Source of the DNA: an uncultured Anaerococcus sp.
Lineage (GTDB): Bacteria > Bacillota > Clostridia > Tissierellales > Peptoniphilaceae
Assembly: GCF_943908415.1 (NCBI RefSeq)
Contig: NZ_CALTSY010000039.1
Coordinates: forward strand, 1 to 12,402
Direction of reading: 5' to 3'
Length of the DNA: 12,402 bases
The notes under the pieces were generated by a model. The model had not been told where the DNA came from, did not search any database, and was given only the letters and a program-made list of their open reading frames with translations. Of the stretch, positions 1 to 6,674 are shown piece after piece; positions within the stretch are counted from its first letter, which is position 1; every line of letters starts with the position of its first letter. The translations under genes were made by a program, and so were the position numbers.

Positions 1-510
1 CCATACGTTCGCTTTGCTATCTTAATCGAGATGGTGGTTTATGGATATAATATTGATCCATAATAAGAGGTGTATTACTCTAAACACCCACCATTTCGAC
101 TAAGCGAAGTGAATGGAGAAATCTCTTGGTTTGCCATGAGATCTCTCCATACGTTCGCTTTGCTATCTTAATCGAGATGGTGGTTTATGGATATAATATT
201 GCTTCATAATAAGAGGTGTATTACTCTAAACACCCACCATTTCGACTGAGCGAAGTGAATGGAGAAATCTCTTGAATTATTAGAGATATTCATGCGTTCG
301 CTTTGATCACTTAGTCGAGATGGGTAGTTGATGGATATAATATTACTCCATAATAAGGGGTGCAATACTCTAATAACCCACCATTTCGACTGAGCGAAGT
401 GAATGGAGAAATCTCTTGAATTATTAGATCTCTCCATGCACTCGCTTTGATCATTTAGTCGAGATGGTGGTTTATGGATATAATCTTGCTGAATAATAAG
501 GAATAGGTGC
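1..510. repeat. Imperfect tandem array of a ~144 bp unit with nested inverted repeats
   Basis: Units run 1-146, 147-289, 290-433 and a truncated fourth from 434 to about 510; the array may continue beyond the window start. Each unit begins CCATNCGTTCGCTTTG or a variant and carries a left arm with (A)TCGAGATGG. A small hairpin follows (ATGGA, loop ATAATATTG, TCCAT in unit 1), then an AGAG/CTCT segment, then a right arm CCACCATTTCGACT with AGCGAAGTG and ATGGAGAAATCTC. The two arms are imperfect reverse complements, so a whole unit could fold as one long branched hairpin. The motif ATTTCGACTGAGCGAAGTG resembles short palindromic repeats I recall from between genes in many Firmicutes; that link is from memory. 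Reading frames across the array simply repeat with the units and are not credible genes. The array lies just downstream of the large minus-strand gene, so its hairpins could end that transcript. I see no other gene in this stretch. Confidence 0.9.
113..150. repeat. Inter-unit hairpin at the junction of repeat units 1 and 2
   Basis: ATGGAGAAATCTC (113-125) is the reverse complement of GAGATCTCTCCAT (138-150) with one mismatch, leaving a 12-nt loop. A similar pair spans the unit 3/4 junction (403-415 with 426-437). The unit 2/3 junction has a more eroded partner. The right arm of each unit can therefore pair either inside its own unit or with the next unit, giving two competing folds. Confidence 0.7.
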
Positions 511-533
511 TTGGAGAATATAAATTTTTAAAA

Positions 534-3500
534 TTATACTTCCTGCCAGTTCTTCTTACCTATTATTATATTTTGAATATATAATATCAAATCGTGTTCA
601 ATTAGCATTTGTCTGTCTATAAAGTAAACTCCAGCTGCTGATGCTATATTCTTTATCTTAGATGTGTCATCATTGGAATTGGAAGATATTAATATAGGCC
701 TCGCATCTATACCGAATTGCTTGGCATGAGTGCTAATTCCATATAAATCTTCTTCTTTTATATTGTCTATTATAGTAGATATAATAAAGGTAGAAAAACC
801 CTTTGTGCATACTATATCAAGCTTATTTTCTATAGGTAGACTATCTTCATTGTAGTCATTGTAAGCTTTCCATCTTAGATTTACATTTATCTTAATTTCA
901 TCAAATAAATTTGAGTGTTTTATAAGCTCAAAATAGGTATATACTCTGAGTATATTACCGTCTTTATCAAAAAATGATCTAAAAAGAGTATCTCCTAGCT
1001 CATAGCTTAGTAAAGCATGGTCATCCTCTTTTTGCATATAAGGATTATTAGCAATCTGATTAAATACTTTAGGGTATTCTCCCCTATCTTCTTTGTCAAT
1101 ATTAGTCATAATTGCTCTTGTCTTTTCAATAAATTCTTTAGAACTATCCTCAAAGTACTCATATGAAAATGCTAATTTATCGCTTATAATATGATAGCTA
1201 TAATTATAGTTGTTTTTCTCTATTTGTGTTTTTATAAGCTTAAATCCTTCGTTATATTCCCGCATATTTCTTGATATAAATTCTCCAATTTTTCTAGAAA
1301 ATTCATCACTATATGAATGGATTTTTAATCTTGCCGGGTTTATTGGAAACTCATAATCAATGATTAAATCTTCTTGACGTAAATCATCTAAGAGTGTCTT
1401 TAGATTTCTATACTTTTGTGAATCATATTTTCTAAATTTAAAGTCACCAACTTCTATTAAGCTATGATTTTCGCATCTTTTATAATTATCTAAATCTAAT
1501 CTATAAAACTTACTATTGTAATTTATTACATTTACAAAACTTTCCCAATCTTTAGAGTCAAGTTTAATATAAGTTTCCCAAAAACTTTGATAGTAATTGA
1601 TAAATCTTGTTATATTCAGATAAGAATCATTGTCAATTATTTGTGCATTATTTAAAAAGAATGTTTCTTCTACTGTTAGAGAGCCTTTTGATGTGTAATG
1701 GTCGAGTGCTTTATAATTGCCACCCCACTTATTAAATCCTCTATACTCAACATACTCTAAGTTCATAAATTCTGGTCTCATTGCAACAGTGTGACTGTTT
1801 AATGTCAAGTCTACTATGGAGTTTTCCTTGCTATAATATTTTAATTTATCAAAACTGATTACTTCAATTTTTAGTGAGCTTTGTAATCTTTTATTTTTCA
1901 AAAAGTTATCTATCCTATCAATCCTATTTTTATTAATAGGTTCATCACTTAAAAATATCAAATTTTCTGGATAAAACTTTATGGCTGCTATAATATTGGC
2001 CCACAAGTATTTATCATCTGCCACGAATGGCTTATATATGGTATTTATCCTATCAGATATTATTAATGGAATAGAATCTATTAATAGATAATCTACCTCT
2101 CTAAACTTTACGTTTTTGTTAAGTTGAATTATAAGGTTAAGATCATTCTTTATCTGAATATAGTCAGCATACAGTATACTTAAGTCAGATTTTGCTTCTT
2201 CTAATACCTGCTCTATCTCATAAGTTATGACATTTAATGAATTATAGGCATAGGGCTCTTCTTCCAGAATCCTATAAGAAACCCTAACTAAATCGATCCA
2301 TAAGGGTCTAATTTTTCTTAAATATTTATTCTCATACCATAAGGTATTATTTAGAACATTTAAAAGTCTGCTTTTTATTTGGTCAGCTTTATATATAGTC
2401 CTCTGGTTGGCAATATCAATAATTTTTTCTGTTAATTCTGATATATTATCTGAACCACCCTTTTTTACTAGCTCAATATTACTATTTGTAATAAATGGAT
2501 TATATTTATTTTGCGGATCAACATATCCTTTTGTATCCATATATGCATAAGAATAGAGTTGTTCATCAGTAGGAAGCTTGTAGCCTTGAGATATCAAAAA
2601 CCTGTTAAAAGAGTGGTGCTGGTAGTCTGTTAAAATATCCCTAATTGTTATAAAATCTGAGTCAATTACTTTTTCTAAGCATTTCTCTTTAAACTTACTA
2701 GCTACATCATCATTTTCTTCTAAGCACAGCATAAGTAGCCTATATCTAATAGACAATATCACCCTCAGTGAAAATTTAAGATTGTAAAAATCATCTCTTA
2801 TAAATTGTTTCCAGATACTAGCTTGGTCTAATCTCTCACCATAATATATCATTATATAGAATCTATGGTATTCAAAGGCCTCATCTAATAACTTATCGTT
2901 GTAGTCCTTATTTAAAAAAGTAGAATTAGATGTAAGATCGAGATTATAGAATAGAATATTTCCTTCTTTTCTCATATCTACTTTGTGGTTATTTCTGGAA
3001 TAATTTAGTATTACTCTGTTCTTAGAGTCTGTCTTATAAGCATTATATAAATTATCTGCCAAATTTTCGAAGTCATACCCTCTTTGATCAAGGATAAGTA
3101 TATATGATTGATCTATAGTATCCTCAATTGACTTAAAGTCTATATATGCATAAGCTTGATCCGTAATATCTTTATTTATATTATTTTCTATGACTTTACC
3201 ATTTAAAGATACTTCACATGTTTGAGATAGTAGTGGATTTTCATAGAGCATATCATCGAAGAATTTTTTAGGGTTTTTATCATAAAAACTTATATTTAAG
3301 CTAGCATCATTCGAGTCAACTGTAGCAAATATAAAGCTAAAAAATATCCTAGAAATAGGATTGTTTCCGACTATGGCAATATCAATATGTTTTGAGTAAT
3401 CATCCATCTCTATATAGTTGTAGAGGTTATTATAACTTAAAAAATATGATGCAGATATTATGTTGGCAAATTCTTCATTTTCTTTAAATCTAAGATTATT

Positions 3501-4535
3501 ATCTATTTCTATTAGTTTTTCTTTAAAATCTTCTAAACTTATAAATCTATGTGCAGATAAACTTTCTTGGAGTAATTCTACTATAAGGTCCTCTGCCTTT
3601 TTGTTTATAAGAATCTTATTTGTCTTTTTATTTAATACTTGTCTAACATTTCGAGCTAAAAAATCCATATCTTCATTCTCAAGCTCCATTGGGTATCTTC
3701 TAAGTAATAGATAGAAGAATGTTACTCCAAGCATATATAAATCTATTTCTTCAGAAATAAATAAATGTTTTCTATGTGAAATATCAGTAATATATCTAAA
3801 TTCTGGAGGAATAAAAGCTTTCTCACTAGGCATATAAAATTCATTTATAAGATCAATTTCATTTAAATCAATAGCAGCATCAAAATCAAAGAGCTTAACC
3901 CTATTATTATTGTAATCATATAAGATATTTGCAGGTTTTAGGTCCATATAGATTATATCGTTAATGTGTAATCTAATTAATATATCTGCTGTCTGCTTTA
4001 AAATATCAATTATTCTAGTTAAGTCTAGATTATAATATTTATCCACGCTAGTAGCAGTATCAACTTCGTACAAGGCATATAAATAAGAATTATCAATTTC
4101 AAGCCTGTAAGGTCTGACAATCTTCCCATCTAGATAAGGATCCATCTCAAGAATTCTGATATGCTTATTATATGCATCCATAAATTTGTCTCGATCTTTT
4201 CTAATCCTATCTTTTGATTCTTTATCTTTTGCGTCAAAATATAACTCTAATTTATTAAGTGATCCCCTACTAGCCTTAATCTCATCTTCATCATAATTAG
4301 GATAAAACTCTTTCATAATCATATTTTTGATGGGAGGATAGTTATCATCAACCTTTACCTCATATACCAATGAAGAGGCTCCGGTGCCTATGAGTTTTTT
4401 AACATCAACACTATATTTCATCTCGCCCATCATACTTATTATGTTAAACTTCTCTCCAACTAGAGTATTCCTTTTAGTAATAACCTTATTGTTGATTTTC
4501 CCAATGAATTCTTTTTGCGAATCAAAACTTTTCAT
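534..4535 (-). CDS. Giant protein: kinase + Rossmann-like + CARF-like + degenerate Card1-type nuclease domain
   Basis: 1333 residues. The ATG at 4535 is preceded by AGGAAT (4541-4546) at good spacing. The N-terminus is a plausibly active protein kinase: glycine loop IGTGASSLVYEV (49-60), K75 in MIMKEF, catalytic loop YMDLKPANIL with D198, K200 and N203, metal-binding D217 in LFDFDAA (DFD instead of DFG), PPE at 243-245 and D265 in EEIDLYMLG. Residues 383-545 look Rossmann-like (DIAIVGNNPISR, then ILILDQRGYDFE), followed by a helical part (550-660) faintly like modules that follow TrkA-N domains. Residues 840-935 resemble a CARF domain, with IVDLTLNSHTVAM (907-919) where Card1-type proteins have NITGGTK. 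Residues 1185-1315 resemble the Card1/DUF1887 PD-(D/E)XK fold: NKLDIV keeps D1240, but IECK has become I1251-I-S-T1254, so nuclease activity is doubtful. No signal peptide or membrane segment is evident. The gene stands alone. A defence or stress-signalling role is inferred; family assignments beyond the kinase are by eye. Confidence 0.85.
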   Translation of the reverse strand: MKSFDSQKEFIGKINNKVITKRNTLVGEKFNIISMMGEMKYSVDVKKLIGTGASSLVYEVKVDDNYPPIKNMIMKEFYPNYDEDEIKASRGSLNKLELYFDAKDKESKDRIRKDRDKFMDAYNKHIRILEMDPYLDGKIVRPYRLEIDNSYLYALYEVDTATSVDKYYNLDLTRIIDILKQTADILIRLHINDIIYMDLKPANILYDYNNNRVKLFDFDAAIDLNEIDLINEFYMPSEKAFIPPEFRYITDISHRKHLFISEEIDLYMLGVTFFYLLLRRYPMELENEDMDFLARNVRQVLNKKTNKILINKKAEDLIVELLQESLSAHRFISLEDFKEKLIEIDNNLRFKENEEFANIISASYFLSYNNLYNYIEMDDYSKHIDIAIVGNNPISRIFFSFIFATVDSNDASLNISFYDKNPKKFFDDMLYENPLLSQTCEVSLNGKVIENNINKDITDQAYAYIDFKSIEDTIDQSYILILDQRGYDFENLADNLYNAYKTDSKNRVILNYSRNNHKVDMRKEGNILFYNLDLTSNSTFLNKDYNDKLLDEAFEYHRFYIMIYYGERLDQASIWKQFIRDDFYNLKFSLRVILSIRYRLLMLCLEENDDVASKFKEKCLEKVIDSDFITIRDILTDYQHHSFNRFLISQGYKLPTDEQLYSYAYMDTKGYVDPQNKYNPFITNSNIELVKKGGSDNISELTEKIIDIANQRTIYKADQIKSRLLNVLNNTLWYENKYLRKIRPLWIDLVRVSYRILEEEPYAYNSLNVITYEIEQVLEEAKSDLSILYADYIQIKNDLNLIIQLNKNVKFREVDYLLIDSIPLIISDRINTIYKPFVADDKYLWANIIAAIKFYPENLIFLSDEPINKNRIDRIDNFLKNKRLQSSLKIEVISFDKLKYYSKENSIVDLTLNSHTVAMRPEFMNLEYVEYRGFNKWGGNYKALDHYTSKGSLTVEETFFLNNAQIIDNDSYLNITRFINYYQSFWETYIKLDSKDWESFVNVINYNSKFYRLDLDNYKRCENHSLIEVGDFKFRKYDSQKYRNLKTLLDDLRQEDLIIDYEFPINPARLKIHSYSDEFSRKIGEFISRNMREYNEGFKLIKTQIEKNNYNYSYHIISDKLAFSYEYFEDSSKEFIEKTRAIMTNIDKEDRGEYPKVFNQIANNPYMQKEDDHALLSYELGDTLFRSFFDKDGNILRVYTYFELIKHSNLFDEIKINVNLRWKAYNDYNEDSLPIENKLDIVCTKGFSTFIISTIIDNIKEEDLYGISTHAKQFGIDARPILISSNSNDDTSKIKNIASAAGVYFIDRQMLIEHDLILYIQNIIIGKKNWQEV

Positions 4536-4563
4536 ATATAATTCCTATTCTTAACATCGATTA

Positions 4564-4600
4564 TAGCTGTATATAGTTATTAAGTATTAAAATACAGCTA
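4564..4600. promoter_or_regulatory. Perfect 9-bp inverted repeat in the leader of the kinase-fusion gene
   Basis: TAGCTGTAT (4564-4572) and ATACAGCTA (4592-4600) are exact reverse complements separated by 19 nt. They lie 29-65 bp upstream of the start codon of the large minus-strand gene and downstream of its best promoter candidates. This could be an operator that blocks early transcription or a hairpin in the mRNA leader. There is no U-run after it on the minus strand, so it is not an obvious terminator. Confidence 0.6.
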
Positions 4601-4652
4601 GCTTTCCTTATTAACTATTATACAGTATTTTATTAATTTATATATCTACTTT

Positions 4653-4681
4653 ATTATAGCAATATTTTTTGATAATATTAA
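4653..4681 (-). promoter_or_regulatory. Candidate promoter of the kinase-fusion gene
   Basis: On the minus strand, TATAAT (4653-4658) is preceded by 17 nt and TTAATA (4676-4681, 4 of 6 to the -35 consensus). A second TATAAT lies nearer the gene at 4617-4622 with no good -35. The intergenic region is extremely AT-rich, so chance -10 boxes are expected and the choice is uncertain. Either start would place the 4564-4600 inverted repeat within the transcript leader. Confidence 0.35.
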
Positions 4682-4737
4682 TAAATAAATTTTGTTAATA
4701 TATTATTTTTTTAGATATTGTCATAAATATACTAAAA

Positions 4738-4780
4738 TCAGCTGTCTAGTTAATATCCTAGCTGAGATATTGGGTATAAT
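4738..4780 (+). promoter_or_regulatory. Candidate promoter and overlapping dyad of the luciferase-like oxidoreductase gene
   Basis: TATAAT at 4775-4780 has a weak -35, TTAATA, at 4751-4756 (18-bp spacer), and the start codon follows 35 bp downstream. TCAGC...GCTGA symmetry with inner CTAG...CTAG (4738-4765) covers the -35 region and could be an operator. The AGCTGT/TAGCTG core recalls the inverted repeat at 4564-4600 on the other side of this divergent intergenic region. Confidence 0.4.
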
Positions 4781-4815
4781 AATTAATGTTATGAATTATA
4801 TTTAATGGAGGTAAT

Positions 4816-5817
4816 ATGAAACTTGGAGTACATGATTTGATGTTAAAAGATAAAGGAACATCGAATAAAGAGCATTTTGATAATACTAAAAAACTAGTGG
4901 AGAGCTTAGATGAAATAGGATATGATAGATACTGGTTTGCAGAACACCATGGTTTTGATAACTTATTATCAGTAGCTCCTGAAATACTCGTAAGTTACTT
5001 TTTAGCCAAAACCAAGAATATGAATATCGGGACTGGTGGTTCTATGATTATGCACTATTCTCCTTTAAAAATAGCTGAAACTTTTAAAACCTTGACTGAA
5101 CTTGAGCCTGGTAGGGTTGACTTAGGTATAGGACGTGCTCCTGGTTGTGGAATATCTGAAAAAAGAGCCTTAAACAATAAGTTTAGCGAAAAGACAATAG
5201 ATTTATATGATGAGATCCAAACTATAATGGATTATTTATTAGATAACAATCCAACTAATCCAATCTATACTAATACTAAAGCTGTCCCAACTCATAATGA
5301 AGTTTTAGTTAATCCTTGGATACTAGGATCCACAGGAAAAACAGCAGCAAAGGCTGCTGAATGGGGATTACCTTACTCATTTGCTAAGTTCTTCCTATAT
5401 GAAACATCTGCTGATGTCTTTAAAGACTATAAAAAAGATTTTAAATCTTCTGTATTTTTAGATAAGCCTTATATTTCCATATCATATAAGATTTTAATTA
5501 GTGATGATAAAGAAGAACTCGAATATCTAGGAAAGTCTTTTGATTATTATCATATACAACAGACTAAAAGTGACTTTAGAGGCATAGTTAATCCAGAAGA
5601 ATTGAAGGATTATCATTTTAATCTTAATGAACAAGCCATACTAAAAAAAGCCTATGATATGAGATATTTAATAAAGGGCAGCAAAGAAGAAGTATCACGT
5701 ATATTAGAAGATGAAATTGAAAAATACTATATAGATGAGATACTATCTTTCTCCCCTATTTTTGGTATCGAAAATAGAATCAAATCTTATAAACTATTAA
5801 AAGAAATTTTTGATTAA
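4816..5817 (+). CDS. LLM class flavin-dependent oxidoreductase (MsnO8-like)
   Basis: 333 residues, the usual length for single-domain bacterial luciferase-like monooxygenases. These use reduced FMN supplied by a separate reductase or bind flavin within a TIM barrel in the cytoplasm. Family signatures are YDRYWFAEHHG (36-46), VAPEILVSYFLAKTKNMNIGTGG (53-75 region), SPLKIAETFKTLTELEPGR (82-100) and RVDLGIGRAPGCG (100-112), which is the MsnO8-type signature. The C-terminal helix-rich part contains the typical insertion and ends at ENRIKSYKLLKEIF. GGAGG at 4807-4811 sits 4 nt before the ATG and supports this start. The gene is monocistronic, divergent from the large kinase fusion and followed by a hairpin. 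Its substrate cannot be read from sequence. Family assignment is secure; the physiological role is unknown. Confidence 0.9.
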   Translation: MKLGVHDLMLKDKGTSNKEHFDNTKKLVESLDEIGYDRYWFAEHHGFDNLLSVAPEILVSYFLAKTKNMNIGTGGSMIMHYSPLKIAETFKTLTELEPGRVDLGIGRAPGCGISEKRALNNKFSEKTIDLYDEIQTIMDYLLDNNPTNPIYTNTKAVPTHNEVLVNPWILGSTGKTAAKAAEWGLPYSFAKFFLYETSADVFKDYKKDFKSSVFLDKPYISISYKILISDDKEELEYLGKSFDYYHIQQTKSDFRGIVNPEELKDYHFNLNEQAILKKAYDMRYLIKGSKEEVSRILEDEIEKYYIDEILSFSPIFGIENRIKSYKLLKEIFD

Positions 5818-5832
5818 TTACTATTTTAACTT

Positions 5833-5874
5833 AAGATATCAAGCTAACATGGCCAACAATATGCTTGATATCTT
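5833..5874. terminator. 12-bp-stem hairpin after the luciferase-like gene
   Basis: AAGATATCAAGC (5833-5844) and GCTTGATATCTT (5863-5874) are exact reverse complements with an 18-nt loop that itself contains TGGCCA. It lies 15 bp after the oxidoreductase stop codon. The following TCTAATAAATAT is only moderately U-rich, so termination strength is uncertain. The stem could serve transcription from either side, including the decayed gene on the minus strand. Confidence 0.6.
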
Positions 5875-5942
5875 TCTAATAAATATTATATGAACTTTAT
5901 CGTATACTGCAGAACACAGCTCATCTCCTTTTTAAAATAATA

Positions 5943-6353
5943 TTAAGATATTGAGTTTTTAAAGATTAAGTCTTTTTTATGAAATAAAACCAGAATTACT
6001 AATCCGTTTTCATAGTAATATCTTTTTTGCTTTATTCCTTTACTATCTTTTAAGTCTTTAGAAGGATTAGATCTACTTTTCGTTGGCAAGTTTCTGCTTA
6101 TTTGAGTTGAGTGGTCATTTGTCTTAGTCCCATTTTCTTTAGCCTTATTATAAGCTCTATTTTTAAACGAATTAATTACTGCCTTGTATGTCCATGATCC
6201 AACAGCAACAATAGCTCCTGCATCTGCCACAGCGGCACTTCTAGTAGAAACTCCGTTAGTATTATCTGAAACAAGTATAGCATTATCTAGTAGATTAGTA
6301 AATTCTTCTTGTGTATAAAATTTATTATTTACAAATATGTCATAATCAGTTAT
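5943..6353 (-). pseudogene. Decayed fragment of a small toxin-like or hypothetical protein gene
   Basis: The minus-strand frame is open for 136 codons, from ATA at 6353 (after an in-frame TAA at 6354-6356) to a stop at 5943, but it lacks a plausible start. The only alternative, GTG at 6230, would cut off coding-looking sequence and has no good ribosome binding site. The conceptual N-terminus is ITDYDIFVNNKFYTQEEF, followed by LLDNAILVSDNTNG, STRSAAVADAGAIVAVGSW (a small hydrophobic Ala/Gly segment around residues 39-54) and TYKAVINSF, then a polar NGTKTNDHSTQ linker. The SSKDLKD-like and GIKQKRYYYENG segments resemble, from memory, the junction before a His/Asp-rich C-terminal domain in hypothetical or toxin-like Firmicute proteins. 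Here that domain is missing and the tail reads as unrelated LVILVLFHKKD. Loss of the start and replacement of the tail argue for a relic. The family link is tentative. Confidence 0.55.
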
Positions 6354-6640
6354 TTATTCTATAAGAATATAAATTAATTTGTATTAGTTTATTTTGTATT
6401 TTATAGCCTATTCTAGATTTTTTGTTTTTATTTGAATTGATCTTGCTTTAATAGATAAGATTTCTGGTTAAGATTATATTGATTCCTCATTGTTTATACT
6501 TAAAGTTTAAGCTTCGTAGCATATAAGTTATAGATTATGGAGCGGAGGATTTTTTGTCACAATCAAATTTTTTAAAAAAAGTAAAGTTTGCAGTTTTTAA
6601 TTTAAAAACTTATTGTGATTTGATTTATTAGTCTAAATTT
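6354..6640. other. AT-rich gene-free stretch with palindromes
   Basis: No gene is supported here; the frames contain frequent stops. Three AT-rich symmetries lie close together: AATCAAAT (6561-6568) with ATTTGATT (6618-6625), a TTTTTTAAAAAA run near 6567-6578, and GTTTTTAA/TTAAAAAC (6593-6609) around a single central base. They lie beyond the PTS terminator and upstream of the decayed gene, so they could be leftovers of its promoter region. No function is assigned. Confidence 0.4.
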
Positions 6641-6647
6641 TCATAAT

Positions 6648-6673
6648 AAAAAAAGCCCCTGATGGGACTTTTT
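6648..6673 (-). terminator. Rho-independent terminator of the PTS gene
   Basis: On the minus strand AAAAGTCCC (6672-6664), loop ATCA, and GGGGCTTTT (6659-6651) form a 9-bp stem with one G-U pair, followed by a T run. It lies directly after the TAG stop of the PTS gene at 6675-6677, almost overlapping it. A-rich sequence on one side and T-rich on the other fit an intrinsic terminator. Confidence 0.9.
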
Positions 6674-6674
6674 T

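Noticed and set aside
204..437. A 77-codon minus-strand reading frame in the repeat array
   Set aside because: Its protein repeats itself with the DNA unit (NNSRDFSIHFAQSKWWV appears twice) and has no support beyond the repeats.
1..510. CRISPR array
   Set aside because: Units are about 144 bp, imperfect over their whole length, and lack the short identical repeats with unique spacers of a CRISPR array.
3460..3714. An 84-codon plus-strand frame inside the giant gene
   Set aside because: Antisense shadow of the kinase domain with no family resemblance and no ribosome binding site of note.
5900..5945. Short minus-strand frame MSCVLQYTIKFI after AAAGGAG
   Set aside because: Only 12 codons, with the ribosome site directly abutting the ATG; no supporting evidence of a gene.
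5943..6230. Functional 95-residue protein starting at GTG 6230
   Set aside because: The same frame continues upstream with coherent protein-like sequence, there is no suitable ribosome binding site, and the tail looks foreign, so a relic is more likely.
6421..6500. Possible 20-codon minus-strand peptide starting MRNQYNLNQ
   Set aside because: No ribosome binding site, no conserved context and a length expected by chance.
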